Shown here in pieces: positions 6,405-13,741 of a DNA stretch of 22,667 bases. Origin of the DNA: a virus. Every line of letters starts with the position of its first letter. Position 1 is the stretch's first letter. The notes under the pieces are model-generated. The model was not told the origin of the DNA and did not search any database. It worked only from the letters and a program-made list of their open reading frames with translations. The DNA lies in the IMG/VR virus record IMGVR_UViG_3300042465_002050, positions 1 through 22,667 of that record. One strand, written 5' to 3'. A program made the translations under genes and the position numbers.

Positions 6405-6587
6405 ATGAAAGCAGCAATGAAAATGGTCAAAAAAGGCGGCAAATCAGTGCCTTCTTTTGCGGCTGACGGCGTTGGCAAGATGAAAAAAGGTGGTATGGCC
6501 ATGAAGTCCGCATCGGACAAAATGGGTCGTGCCGTTTCTCGTAAAACGGCCGATGTCAAGGGCCGCGCAATGAAAAAAGGAGCTTAA
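6405..6587 (+). CDS. Tiny Lys/Gly-rich protein with KKGG motifs
   Basis: This 60-residue protein is dominated by Lys, Met, Gly, Ala and Ser. It carries MVKKGGKSVPSFAADG and KMKKGGMAMKSASDKMG, then a basic end GRAMKKGA. It starts 4 bases after the preceding stop and ends 2 bases before the next gene. Codon use matches its neighbours, which argues for a real gene. No known domain is recognised. The KKGG motif recurs in the next gene and elsewhere in this window, suggesting a short interaction or packaging signal. The protein is probably disordered in isolation and may bind nucleic acid. Confidence 0.7.
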   Translation: MKAAMKMVKKGGKSVPSFAADGVGKMKKGGMAMKSASDKMGRAVSRKTADVKGRAMKKGA

Positions 6588-6589
6588 TC

Positions 6590-6826
6590 ATGGCTGGAAA
6601 AGGTATGGGTTGCGCCACTCGTGGCGGCGGTGCTGTTGAAAGCGGCCCCAAAAACAAGATGTTGTCCGAGACCAGTAAAAGTACTGGTCCCGTGATGATG
6701 AAAAAAGGTGGTATGGCCAACAAAGGCGGCATCAATGAGCACAAGCGCATGGCCATGGGCAAGCCCATCGGCAAAATGGGCGGTGGCATGATGGCCAAGG
6801 GCTACAAAAAAGGCGGCATGTGCTAA
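6590..6826 (+). CDS. Tiny Lys/Gly/Met-rich protein with KKGG motifs
   Basis: A 78-residue product behind a GGAG site, related in style to the previous gene: MMKKGGMANKGG, MGKPIGKMGGGMMAKGYKKGGMC. It has Cys at position 8 and as the last residue, so disulphide or metal contact at the end is possible. The stop TAA is followed directly by the ATG of the adaptor gene. The shared MKKGGMA core makes duplication from the preceding gene likely. No function is known; low complexity means homology searches will be weak. It may be a minor virion component. Confidence 0.7.
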   Translation: MAGKGMGCATRGGGAVESGPKNKMLSETSKSTGPVMMKKGGMANKGGINEHKRMAMGKPIGKMGGGMMAKGYKKGGMC

Positions 6827-7492
6827 ATGGCCACCTCGGGCACAACCACATTTAACCTGTCGATTGATGACTTAATCGAAGAGGCATTTGAGCGCTGCGG
6901 CATGCGGCCGACGAGTGGCTATCAGCTCACGTCGGCACGTCGCTCGCTCAACTTGCTGTTCCTTGATTGGGCCAATCGTGGGTTGAACCTGTGGACCATT
7001 GAGCAAGCCACTTACCCGCTGACAGCAGGCATCAATGAAATCTCATTGGACGCATCTGTTGTCAACGTGCTTGAGGCCATCATTCGCCAAAACAACCAAG
7101 GTATCAACACCGACGTTTACATTGAGCGAATCAGCCGTGAAGACTGGCTCAATGTGCCCGACAAGACTACGCAGGCGCGCCCTGCGCAGTTTTACGTTCA
7201 GCGTACAAATATTCCCAAGGTGTTTTTCTATCCCGCAGCGGATCAGGACTACACCTTTGTGTACTACCGCATCCGTCGCATCCAGGACGCAGGCGCGTAC
7301 ACGAACGATGCTGATGTCAACTTCCGCTTTTTGCCTTGTTTGACATCAGGGCTGGCGTACTACCTGGCGCTCAAGTTCGCTGCTGACCGCGCTGGAGCGC
7401 TCAAGGCGATCTACGAGGAAGACTTCCAGCGCGCTGCCCTAGAGGATCGAGACACCGCAAGCGTGCAGTTCGTACCGGACCTAGGGGTATGA
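6827..7492 (+). CDS. Head-tail adaptor-like protein
   Basis: The 221-residue product begins with a helical block, FNLSIDDLIEEAFERCGMRP then YQLTSARRSLNLLFLDWANR. This resembles the N-terminal helices of podovirus adaptors (P22 gp4 and related connectors). It continues with NLWTIEQATYPLTAGINEI, a beta sandwich including FYVQRTNIPKVFFYPAADQD and FVYYRIRRIQDAG, and ends with LTSGLAYYLALKFAADR and a helix. Adaptors form the ring under the portal that joins head and tail. A second protein of similar build is encoded at 7841. It starts immediately after the preceding stop. The exact subfamily is uncertain; a tail tubular protein A-like role is the alternative. Confidence 0.75.
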   Translation: MATSGTTTFNLSIDDLIEEAFERCGMRPTSGYQLTSARRSLNLLFLDWANRGLNLWTIEQATYPLTAGINEISLDASVVNVLEAIIRQNNQGINTDVYIERISREDWLNVPDKTTQARPAQFYVQRTNIPKVFFYPAADQDYTFVYYRIRRIQDAGAYTNDADVNFRFLPCLTSGLAYYLALKFAADRAGALKAIYEEDFQRAALEDRDTASVQFVPDLGV

Positions 7493-7493
7493 C

Positions 7494-7844
7494 ATGGCTT
7501 TTGCGACCGGCATTTATTCCTACGGACTGTGCGACTACTGCGGACAGCGGTACAAGTACAACACCCTGCGCAAGAATTGGCGCGGATTTATGGTGTGTCC
7601 GGACGATTACGAGCCGAAAGAGCCGCAACTCGAGCCGCTTCGCTACAGAGGGGACGCCATTGCGCTGCGCGATCCGCGTCCCGACCGCATCGAGCCTGTG
7701 TCCGTCTATGTGGGCGCACCAGGCTTTACAGCTTTTCAAAGTTACGGCAGCGTGCAAGGTGGCACTAACATGCAACCGTATGTGCAGGACCAGGCGCTTA
7801 TCGCGCAAGGCGTTGTCGGCTCAGTGACTGTGAGTATCACATGA
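7494..7844 (+). CDS. Small Cys-motif phage protein between the adaptor genes
   Basis: A 116-residue protein with a short N-terminal metal-site-like motif: LCDYCGQRYKYNTLRKNWRG with C13 and C16, then MVCPDDYEPKEPQ with C35. Only three Cys are present, so a zinc site would need another ligand. Next comes LRDPRPDR, common to this phage family, then a beta-rich end (QALIAQGVVGSVTVSIT). I recognise the (Y/F)KYSxLRKNWxGxxV...(Y/W)EPKxPQL pattern as a conserved phage protein of unknown role. It starts 1 base after one adaptor gene and overlaps the next by ATGA, so all three are probably made together and could occupy the same connector. Confidence 0.75.
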   Translation: MAFATGIYSYGLCDYCGQRYKYNTLRKNWRGFMVCPDDYEPKEPQLEPLRYRGDAIALRDPRPDRIEPVSVYVGAPGFTAFQSYGSVQGGTNMQPYVQDQALIAQGVVGSVTVSIT

Positions 7845-8500
7845 CCTACGACGAACTTGTCACCAACATTCGAAACTACACCGAGGTGAACAGCAACGTG
7901 TTCACTGAGCCGGTGATCAACACGTTCATCACCATGGCGGAGAACCAGATTCTTCGCGAGATTGACCTGGATGTGTTCAAACTCGAGGTAACAGGCAGCA
8001 TGACCCAGGGCAACAAGTTCCTGGCCGCGCCTGCTGACCTCTTGACGCACCGTTACATGATCCTGACGCCTGCCAGTGGCGATCAGTTGTTCCTGGATTT
8101 CAGGGACACGTCCTTTATGAAAGAGTATTGGGCCAACGGCAGCACGCAAGGCACGCCCAAGTACTATTCCGTGTGGGACCAGAACACGTTTTACATTGCT
8201 CCCACGCCAAGTCAGAACTACAGCGTGGAGCTGGGCTACATTTATCGTCCCACACAGCTGTCGTCGACCAATCCAACCACGTGGATCAGCAATAATGCGC
8301 CTGAGGCGTTGTTGTACGCGTGCCTGATTCAGGCCTACAGCTACACGAAGGGCCCTGCTGAGATGATGCAGTACTTTCGTGGGGCTTACAAAGAGGCCAT
8401 TCAAGGTCTGGGCGCAGAGCAACAAGGCCGTCGCCGCCGTGACGAATATCGTGATGGCATGCTTCGCATTCCACTTAAATCGGATTCACCTGGACCATGA
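7841..8500 (+). CDS. Head-tail adaptor protein, SU10-type
   Basis: The 219-residue product opens MTYDELVTNIRNYTEVNSNV, followed by an INTFITMAENQILREIDLDVF helix. It continues with the beta core FLAAPADLLTHRYMIL and QLFLDFRDTSFMKEYW, then TPKYYSVWDQNTFYIAPTP and a C-terminal helical part EALLYACLIQAYSYTKGP. This matches the phage adaptor family typified by vibriophage SU10, which attaches the nozzle and fibres to the portal. The last 30 residues are Arg-rich. It overlaps its neighbours on both sides by four bases (ATGA), a sign of tight co-translation. The nozzle gene at 15849 would be its tail-side partner. Confidence 0.82.
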   Translation: MTYDELVTNIRNYTEVNSNVFTEPVINTFITMAENQILREIDLDVFKLEVTGSMTQGNKFLAAPADLLTHRYMILTPASGDQLFLDFRDTSFMKEYWANGSTQGTPKYYSVWDQNTFYIAPTPSQNYSVELGYIYRPTQLSSTNPTTWISNNAPEALLYACLIQAYSYTKGPAEMMQYFRGAYKEAIQGLGAEQQGRRRRDEYRDGMLRIPLKSDSPGP

Positions 8501-8784
8501 TCACAGCACCCGCCCCCGTACACGTAGGCAGCGTCTTTGTCGAGACCACGCAAAAGCGTGGCTGGACGCCAGAAGAGCTGGCCGCTCGCGCTGCCGACAA
8601 GATCATCTATGTGGGTGATCAGTCGCATCCGGCGGTGCAGGCCCAGGCAAGAGCTTTCAAGGATAGCGTCAAGCAAGTCGTGGCGTTTTATTTGAGAGAA
8701 GCGGTTGAACAGGACCGAGCAACTATTGCCTTGCGCCTGCGCGAGGCAGGTCACCCCGACTTGGTTCATTTGTTAGGAGATTAA
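8497..8784 (+). CDS. Small helical phage protein, unknown function
   Basis: A 95-residue protein translated from an ATGA overlap. The sequence VFVETTQKRGWTPEELAARA then DKIIYVGDQSHPAVQAQARA and VVAFYLREAVEQDRATIALR is mostly helical and charged. I recognise the TxKRGxTPEExAxRAxDKIIYVGDxxHP pattern as recurring next to adaptor genes in aquatic phages, with no assigned function. It may be a minor connector component or assembly factor. There is no Cys, signal peptide or membrane helix. The next gene starts 2 bases after its stop with its own AGGAGA site. Confidence 0.75.
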   Translation: MITAPAPVHVGSVFVETTQKRGWTPEELAARAADKIIYVGDQSHPAVQAQARAFKDSVKQVVAFYLREAVEQDRATIALRLREAGHPDLVHLLGD

Positions 8785-8786
8785 AA

Positions 8787-9224
8787 ATGGCATTTTCAGG
8801 CAATTACATGTGCACCAGCTTCAAAGTGGAGCTGATGAAAGGTGTACACAACTTCACAACCGGCTCTGGCAACGAGTTCAAGCTGGCTTTGTACGACAAC
8901 AGTGCTTCGTTTACTGCAGCAACGACCGCATACACGGCCTCCAACGAGGTGTCAGCGTCCGGTTCGTACTCTGCTGGCGGTGGCGCGCTGACCAACGTCA
9001 CGCCCACGTCCACTGGAACCACTGCGTTCACGGACTTCGCTGACTTGTCGTTCACAAGCGCGACCATCACTGCCTACGGCGCGATGATCTACAACAACAC
9101 GGCTGCGGGCGACCCATCTGTCTGTATTTTGGACTTTGGTGGTGCAAAGACGTCCACCAGTGGCACCTTCACCATCATCTTCCCAACGGCCGACGCCACC
9201 AGCGCCATCATCCGCATTGCTTGA
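8787..9224 (+). CDS. Small beta-rich tail/virion protein
   Basis: The 145-residue product starts MAFSGNYMCTSFKVELMKGVHNF and is otherwise beta-rich and Thr/Ser/Ala/Gly-rich. It includes FKLALYDNSASF, TAYTASNEVSASGSYSAGG and a C-terminal TSGTFTIIFPTADATSAIIRIA. The opening SFKVELMKGVH...FKLALY is a known phage virion pattern, seen next to fibre genes in uncultured phages. The strand pattern suggests a single jelly-roll. It may be a fibre-attachment or fibre-knob protein, since the repeat protein and the S74 fibre follow. The exact role is unknown. Confidence 0.75.
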   Translation: MAFSGNYMCTSFKVELMKGVHNFTTGSGNEFKLALYDNSASFTAATTAYTASNEVSASGSYSAGGGALTNVTPTSTGTTAFTDFADLSFTSATITAYGAMIYNNTAAGDPSVCILDFGGAKTSTSGTFTIIFPTADATSAIIRIA

Positions 9225-9236
9225 TGAGGAGAGCAT

Positions 9237-9941
9237 GTGGCTGATGTCGTTGTTGCCTTCCAAGGCTGGAATGCGTCCGGCGTAGGCTGGGGCCAACAGC
9301 CCTGGGGAGAGGGCGTTCTCGACATCAAAGCCACTGGAGCCGTAGGCTCTGTGGAAGTGACCGCTGACGCGGTCGTTTTACTTTCTGGGGTAGGCGCAAC
9401 AGCGTACCTTGGCCAGATCACCGTCACCGCCAATGCTGATGTCAGCGTTACGGGCGTGTCTGCCACCGGCCAGGTTGGCGATGTCACCATCATTGGCACC
9501 GCCAACGTGCTGCTGACGGGCGTGCAGGGCACGATGGCTCTGGGCGATGTCACGGTAGCCGCCAACGCCGATGTGCCCGTCACGGGCGTGCAGGCGGTAG
9601 GCGAGGTCGGATCAGTCGATCACCAGGCAGATGCCAACGTCTACCCAGTCGGCGTTGCCGGCACGATGGCCATTGGTTCGGTGGCAATTGACGCAAGTGG
9701 AAATGTGCCCGTTACAGGGCTGCAGGCCACGGCATCGGTTGGCAGTGTTACGACAGCTGCCAATGCGGACGTATTTGTCACTGGTGTTTCTGCCCAGGGA
9801 CAGGTAGGAACCGTGCTCGTATGGAGTGTAATAGATGACAATCAGACGCCTAACTGGCAAAATGTGGATGATTCACAGTCAGGTAATTGGGTCGTTGTCA
9901 ATGACGGAAACACAGTGACTTGGACTCAGGTCCTAACGTAA
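9237..9941 (+). CDS. 22-residue-repeat virion protein with Trp-repeat tail
   Basis: The start is GTG 9237 behind GAGGAG; an overlapping ATG at 9235 is in another frame and does not stay open. The 234 residues comprise a Trp/Gly-rich head (FQGWNASGVGWGQQPWGEG), eight 22-residue repeats (residues 29-204, the last degenerate) and a tail with Trp at 196, 207, 218 and 229. Repeat units follow the pattern G-V-x-A-T-x-x-V-G-x-V-T-V, then x-A-N-A-D-V-x-V-T. Strand-length periodicity suggests a beta-solenoid or trimeric beta-prism shaft. Placement just before the S74 fibre suggests a fibre, spike or tail-tip protein. It is likely to vary in repeat number between relatives. Confidence 0.78.
   Translation: MADVVVAFQGWNASGVGWGQQPWGEGVLDIKATGAVGSVEVTADAVVLLSGVGATAYLGQITVTANADVSVTGVSATGQVGDVTIIGTANVLLTGVQGTMALGDVTVAANADVPVTGVQAVGEVGSVDHQADANVYPVGVAGTMAIGSVAIDASGNVPVTGLQATASVGSVTTAANADVFVTGVSAQGQVGTVLVWSVIDDNQTPNWQNVDDSQSGNWVVVNDGNTVTWTQVLT
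9321..9848 (+). repeat. Tandem 66-base coding repeats (eight 22-residue units)
   Basis: Units begin at about 9321, 9387, 9453, 9519, 9585, 9651, 9717 and 9783, all in frame. Protein identity between units is moderate, and the DNA has diverged more than the protein pattern. This suggests selection on the fold rather than recent expansion. The last unit passes into 11-residue Trp repeats. Confidence 0.8.
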
Positions 9942-9951
9942 AGGAAATAAC

Positions 9952-12900
9952 ATGGCAGGAAGCACCTACTCCAGTAACCTCAAGATTGAGTTGATGACCA
10001 CGGGTGAAAACTCGGGCACTTGGGGCGACATCACGAACACCAACTTGGGCACGGCGCTTGAGCAGGCGGTGATTGGTTATGGCAACCCTGACTATGTCTC
10101 TGATGCCAACCTGACCATCAGTATCACCAACAGCAACGCGGCCCAAGCTGCGCGTGCCCTGGTTCTGAATGTAACGTCCACTTTTGGTGGCTTGACAGCC
10201 ACCCGCGAGCTGGTGGTTCCTACCATCCAGAAGCAGTACATCGTTCAGAACAACACGACCGGTGGCCAAAGCATCACGGTCAAGACCTCTGCTGGCACTG
10301 GCATCACTGTCCCGAACGGCCGCAAGGCTCACTTGTATGTGAACGGCACTGACGTCATCCAGATGTTTGACTTTGTCGACATCAACGGCGGCACGATCGA
10401 CGGTACGGCCATTGGCGGTTCTTCTGCAGCGGCCGGCGCATTCACCACGCTCAACGCCTCTGGTGCAACGACACTGGACGGCGCTGTTGCCCTGGGCAAT
10501 GCCTCTGGCGACTTGATCACCTTCCCTGGCACGATCAACAGCAGCCTGCTGTTCACCGACAATAGCTTTGACATCGGCGCATCTGGTGCCACGCGCCCAC
10601 GCAACTTGTTCCTGGCTGGCGCTGCCACCATCGGCGGCAACTTGTCTGTTGGCGGCACGCTGACACTGACTGGTGGTGTGAACTTGAACGGCAATGTGAC
10701 CGTGGGCGACAGCGCTGCAGATACGCTGACGATCAACGCCACGATCACCAGCAACCTCATCTTCACCGACAACACCTACGACATCGGTGCGTCTGGTGCG
10801 ACACGTCCACGCAACTTGTTCCTGGCCGGCAACGCGACCATTGGTGGCGCTCAGACGCTGACCGGCGCATTGACCGTGGACAGCACGACTGATTCCACCA
10901 GCACGACCACTGGCTCGATCCAAACGGACGGTGGTGTGGGCATTGCTAAGGCTTTGTTTGTTGGAAGCTCAGTAAACGGAAGGGACACAAATACTTGGAC
11001 TTTGCAAAGCGTTGCTGCAAGTGGTTCTCTTGTTGCAGGTGGTTGGCTTTATGGAGTTAACGAGGGATTAAATCTATCCCCTAATGGCGCGGGATTGCTT
11101 AAACGGCTGACAATTTCCTATTTCACAGGTGCGGCGTACTCGGAGGCGCTTGGGATAGCCAACGTAAATACTGGCCCCGGAACTGGAACCCTGTCTTTAA
11201 TGGGTGGAGTGGCCTCAGTCAACTCTTCTGGCGTTGCAGTCACTGGAACAACCACTTCTTCAGGCAACATCACAATAGGCAATGCCGCCGCCGCAACAAA
11301 CGTAGCGCTAAATTTGAATGGCGTCGTCAATAAAGCACAGCGAATCGTATTTCAAAACTCTGGAGTTGAGCAGTGGCTCATTGGCGCTGGTGCGGCATCT
11401 GAAACTTCTGCGTTTGAGATTTACAACTCAAACGGAACGATGGAGTTGTCCATCAACAAATCAACTTCGGTTGCAACTTTTGCTGGTGGCACTATATCGG
11501 TTACCGGCACTGGGTCGCGTGGCGTCAGGTTGCGAGGTCTTGGCGCTGGTGAAGTTGCTATTGCTGGTGACGGTTCAACCTATGCTATTGGCTACAACTT
11601 TTACAACACAACCTCCTACACTTCATCGTTAGGCGGTATGTTTGCATATACCGCCGGTGGATCAATTCAATATATATCTATTGGGGCGGCATACAACAAT
11701 GCTGGTATTTATGTAGCCGCAAGCAATAAGGTAGGTATTGCAACAGACCAGCCTTCTAACAATCTGCAAGTTAATGCGGCGGCTGGTTTGCCTTCTTCTT
11801 CCGATGTGGCAGAAGCCGCAATTCTTGTTAAAGACTCAGGAAGTAATAGACGAATTGGTATTGGAACTTATTCGTCAGGTACTTGGATTCAAGCCGCTTA
11901 TCCCGGAGTTGCTGGGCCGGCGTATCCTATTTCTATAAACCCAAATGGTGGCTATGTTGGAATTGGGGAATCATCTCCTTCAAGTTCTTTGCATGTTTCT
12001 TTTACCAGCAATTCAGTAGACAACATTCTACAAATCCAGCAAAAAGGCAACAACACGGCGTCTGGCATCGTATTGGCGGCCAATGATAATAATGGTGCAG
12101 GGTACAATTTCATTCGCTCTACAACCACAGGTGGAACAACCCACTGGCAGATTAGCGGGGGCGTAACAACTTCGACGATGGCGTTATCGACAGGCGGCTC
12201 CGAATGCGCTCGTTACGATTCAGGCGGCAACTACTATGTGGGGGCAACATCAGGTCTTGGCGCGGCCACTGTTAACGGCCTATACGTCAGCACTGGAAGT
12301 TACGTTGCAGGTGGTCAAGTAACTCAACTGCTTGGCTATTGGATGTCAAGAGCCAACGACAACAACGGTCAAGGAGGTGTTGGCATTCAATACTACCGAG
12401 TGCCTCGTGGCGGCGGTGTGCAGACTGGTACTGAGATTCGTTTTTACACAGGCTTCTCGTATACGCCGTCTACCACTGGGCACGTTGGTACTTTTGACCA
12501 AAACGGTAATTTTTTGGTTGGATTTAGCCAGTCATTAACCAACACATACGTTGGTGTAAACCATGTCACTGGTTCTACAAATGGCGCTTCGTTCTTTGTG
12601 TCGGCCTACAACGGCGCACAGATTGGTGATATTGCTCAAAGCGGCACAACGGCTGTTGTGTACAACACCACCTCCGACTACCGTCTGAAAAACAACCCAC
12701 AGCCTTTAACAGGTTCTGGTGCGTTTATTGACGCCCTCCAGCCAAAAACTTGGACTTGGACGACAGACGGCTCAAAGGGCGCTGGCTTTATTGCGCATGA
12801 GTTTGCTGAAGTATCCCCAGCATCTGTTACTGGCGCAAAGGATGCTGTTGATGAAAACGGTAACCCAAAATACCAAGGCATGCAAGCGTCTACTCCAGAG

Positions 12901-12969
12901 GTCATTGCCAACTTGGTCGCTGAAATTCAATCACTCCGCCAGCGTCTTGCGGCGGCAAATATTGCTTAA
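9952..12969 (+). CDS. Tail fibre with C-terminal self-cleaving S74 chaperone domain
   Basis: The 1005 residues divide into three parts. Residues 1-145 are a conserved virion-attachment domain (STYSSNLKIELMTTGENSGT, later TVPNGRKAHLYVNGTDV). The shaft, about 146-900, contains a 35-residue unit repeated at 194 and 264 (FDIGASGATRPRNLFLAG) and later fibre motifs such as VGIGESSPSSSLHV. The C-terminal domain, about 905-1005, is the Peptidase S74 intramolecular chaperone, with TSDYRLKNN (Ser908, Lys913), GFIAHEFAEVSP and a terminal coiled coil (IANLVAEIQSLRQRL). In this family the domain trimerises the fibre and then cuts itself off just before the serine, leaving about 907 residues. From about 10950 base composition becomes AT-richer than the N-terminal part, suggesting an exchanged receptor-binding module. 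Ribosome site AAAGGAAA. Confidence 0.9.
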   Translation: MAGSTYSSNLKIELMTTGENSGTWGDITNTNLGTALEQAVIGYGNPDYVSDANLTISITNSNAAQAARALVLNVTSTFGGLTATRELVVPTIQKQYIVQNNTTGGQSITVKTSAGTGITVPNGRKAHLYVNGTDVIQMFDFVDINGGTIDGTAIGGSSAAAGAFTTLNASGATTLDGAVALGNASGDLITFPGTINSSLLFTDNSFDIGASGATRPRNLFLAGAATIGGNLSVGGTLTLTGGVNLNGNVTVGDSAADTLTINATITSNLIFTDNTYDIGASGATRPRNLFLAGNATIGGAQTLTGALTVDSTTDSTSTTTGSIQTDGGVGIAKALFVGSSVNGRDTNTWTLQSVAASGSLVAGGWLYGVNEGLNLSPNGAGLLKRLTISYFTGAAYSEALGIANVNTGPGTGTLSLMGGVASVNSSGVAVTGTTTSSGNITIGNAAAATNVALNLNGVVNKAQRIVFQNSGVEQWLIGAGAASETSAFEIYNSNGTMELSINKSTSVATFAGGTISVTGTGSRGVRLRGLGAGEVAIAGDGSTYAIGYNFYNTTSYTSSLGGMFAYTAGGSIQYISIGAAYNNAGIYVAASNKVGIATDQPSNNLQVNAAAGLPSSSDVAEAAILVKDSGSNRRIGIGTYSSGTWIQAAYPGVAGPAYPISINPNGGYVGIGESSPSSSLHVSFTSNSVDNILQIQQKGNNTASGIVLAANDNNGAGYNFIRSTTTGGTTHWQISGGVTTSTMALSTGGSECARYDSGGNYYVGATSGLGAATVNGLYVSTGSYVAGGQVTQLLGYWMSRANDNNGQGGVGIQYYRVPRGGGVQTGTEIRFYTGFSYTPSTTGHVGTFDQNGNFLVGFSQSLTNTYVGVNHVTGSTNGASFFVSAYNGAQIGDIAQSGTTAVVYNTTSDYRLKNNPQPLTGSGAFIDALQPKTWTWTTDGSKGAGFIAHEFAEVSPASVTGAKDAVDENGNPKYQGMQASTPEVIANLVAEIQSLRQRLAAANIA
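10531..10845 (+). repeat. Two in-frame copies of a 105-base fibre segment
   Basis: Segments 10531-10635 and 10741-10845 encode the same 35-residue unit (TIxSxLxFTDNxxDIGASGA continuing into RPRNLFLAGxATIGG), offset by exactly 210 bases or 70 residues. The intervening 35 residues are also Thr/Gly-rich and beta-like. This looks like a shaft-extending duplication. Confidence 0.8.
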
Positions 12970-12987
12970 CCCCCGAAAGGAAAAACC

Positions 12988-13326
12988 ATGACGACTTTTA
13001 CTTGGATCATCGAGTGGATGCAGACTACTCCTACGACCGCAACTCCACCTGAGACGGTCATCACCGCTGGTTGGCGCTGTAACGGCTCAACCACGGAAAA
13101 CACAGACGCTTACGCGGCCACCGTGTATGGAACTTGCTCATTCCCAATGCCTTCAGGCACATTCACTCCTTACGATCAACTGACTCAGGACCAAGTCTTG
13201 GATTGGTGCTGGTCAAATGGCGTAAATAAATCTGAAACTGAGGCCGCTGTGCAAGGAGCAATTGACAACCAGATCAACCCGCCGATCATTCAGCCACCTT
13301 TGCCTTGGGCCACACCTGCGGCATAA
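12988..13326 (+). CDS. Small fibre-linked protein, DUF7936-like
   Basis: A 112-residue product starting MTTFTWIIEWMQTTP. It continues with a beta sandwich around VITAGWRCNGSTTENTDAYA and ATVYGTCSFP, then FTPYDQLTQDQVLDWCWSNG, a helix EAAVQGAIDNQINPP and a Pro-rich end PPLPWATPAA. From memory this is the family DUF7936, regularly found directly after fibre genes in aquatic phages; I cannot check the number. Three Cys residues are present. A role as fibre-assembly helper or fibre partner is inferred from position only. It is preceded by GAAAGGAAA 8 bases before the ATG. Confidence 0.75.
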   Translation: MTTFTWIIEWMQTTPTTATPPETVITAGWRCNGSTTENTDAYAATVYGTCSFPMPSGTFTPYDQLTQDQVLDWCWSNGVNKSETEAAVQGAIDNQINPPIIQPPLPWATPAA

Positions 13327-13333
13327 TCGTTAT

Positions 13334-13358
13334 GGGGTAATCGCTGCTGCCCCTTTTT
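13334..13358 (+). terminator. Probable intrinsic terminator after the fibre block
   Basis: GGGGTA (13334-13339) pairs with TGCCCC (13348-13353), with one G-U pair, over an 8-base loop, and is followed by TTTTT (13354-13358). It sits in the 54-base gap between the fibre partner and the next small gene. The short stem suggests partial termination. Confidence 0.42.
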
Positions 13359-13380
13359 CAGCGGCGCTTTGGAGTTAAAA

Positions 13381-13554
13381 ATGAACGACCAAAAAGTTGA
13401 AGTTTCCCTGTCCTTGATGAATGGCATCCTGCAATACCTGGGCACCAAGCCCTTCCAAGAGGTATTCCAGATTGTCAATGCCATTCACGATCAAGTGACA
13501 CCGCAAATCAAGGTTCCCGATGAAGCTGCAAAGCCCGTCACGGACGCTGCCTGA
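13381..13554 (+). CDS. Small phage protein, unknown function
   Basis: ATG 13381 follows GGAG by 6 bases and gives 57 residues; a TTG at 13369 in the same frame overlaps that site and is unlikely. The protein reads MNDQKVEVSLSLMNGILQYLG then TKPFQEVFQIVNAIHDQV, two amphipathic helices, and a Lys/Pro/Ala-rich end. It is a recurrent kind of short phage protein with LxxxNxILxYLxxxPxxEV, without known function. It overlaps the start of the next gene by 35 bases in another frame. Confidence 0.65.
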   Translation: MNDQKVEVSLSLMNGILQYLGTKPFQEVFQIVNAIHDQVTPQIKVPDEAAKPVTDAA

Positions 13555-13732
13555 CGGCGGCATCGAGCCCGCACACGCCGTAGAAGTTCTCTGCGGTGCG
13601 TGCGGCTACGACCTGGATCAGTCCGAAATCGACGCAGACACCTGCGCCGATTGCGGGCAGCCACTGAACTTGAAACAGTCAGTGGCGATCCAGATCACGA
13701 CGGTCCCTGCTGCATCGGGAGCGACTATGTAA
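13520..13732 (+). CDS. Small zinc-ribbon-like protein
   Basis: A 70-residue protein with two CxxC knuckles: LCGACGYDLDQSE (C25, C28) and DTCADCGQPLN (C42, C45), spaced 13 residues apart as in compact zinc ribbons. It starts inside the preceding gene, with AAGG 5 bases before the ATG; the frame and the Cys spacing make it convincing despite the overlap. Zinc ribbons of this size often mediate protein or nucleic acid contact. Its place just before the lysis genes does not reveal a role. No other domain is present. Confidence 0.68.
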   Translation: MKLQSPSRTLPDGGIEPAHAVEVLCGACGYDLDQSEIDADTCADCGQPLNLKQSVAIQITTVPAASGATM

Positions 13733-13741
13733 GGGCCCAGC

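Noticed and set aside
9235-9260. ATG at 9235 as start of the repeat protein
   Set aside because: It is in a different frame from the 22-residue repeats; GTG 9237 is in frame and has a GAGGAG site.
9321-9848. CRISPR array
   Set aside because: The periodicity is a coding protein repeat with diverged DNA and no identical repeats with unique spacers; no cas genes are present.
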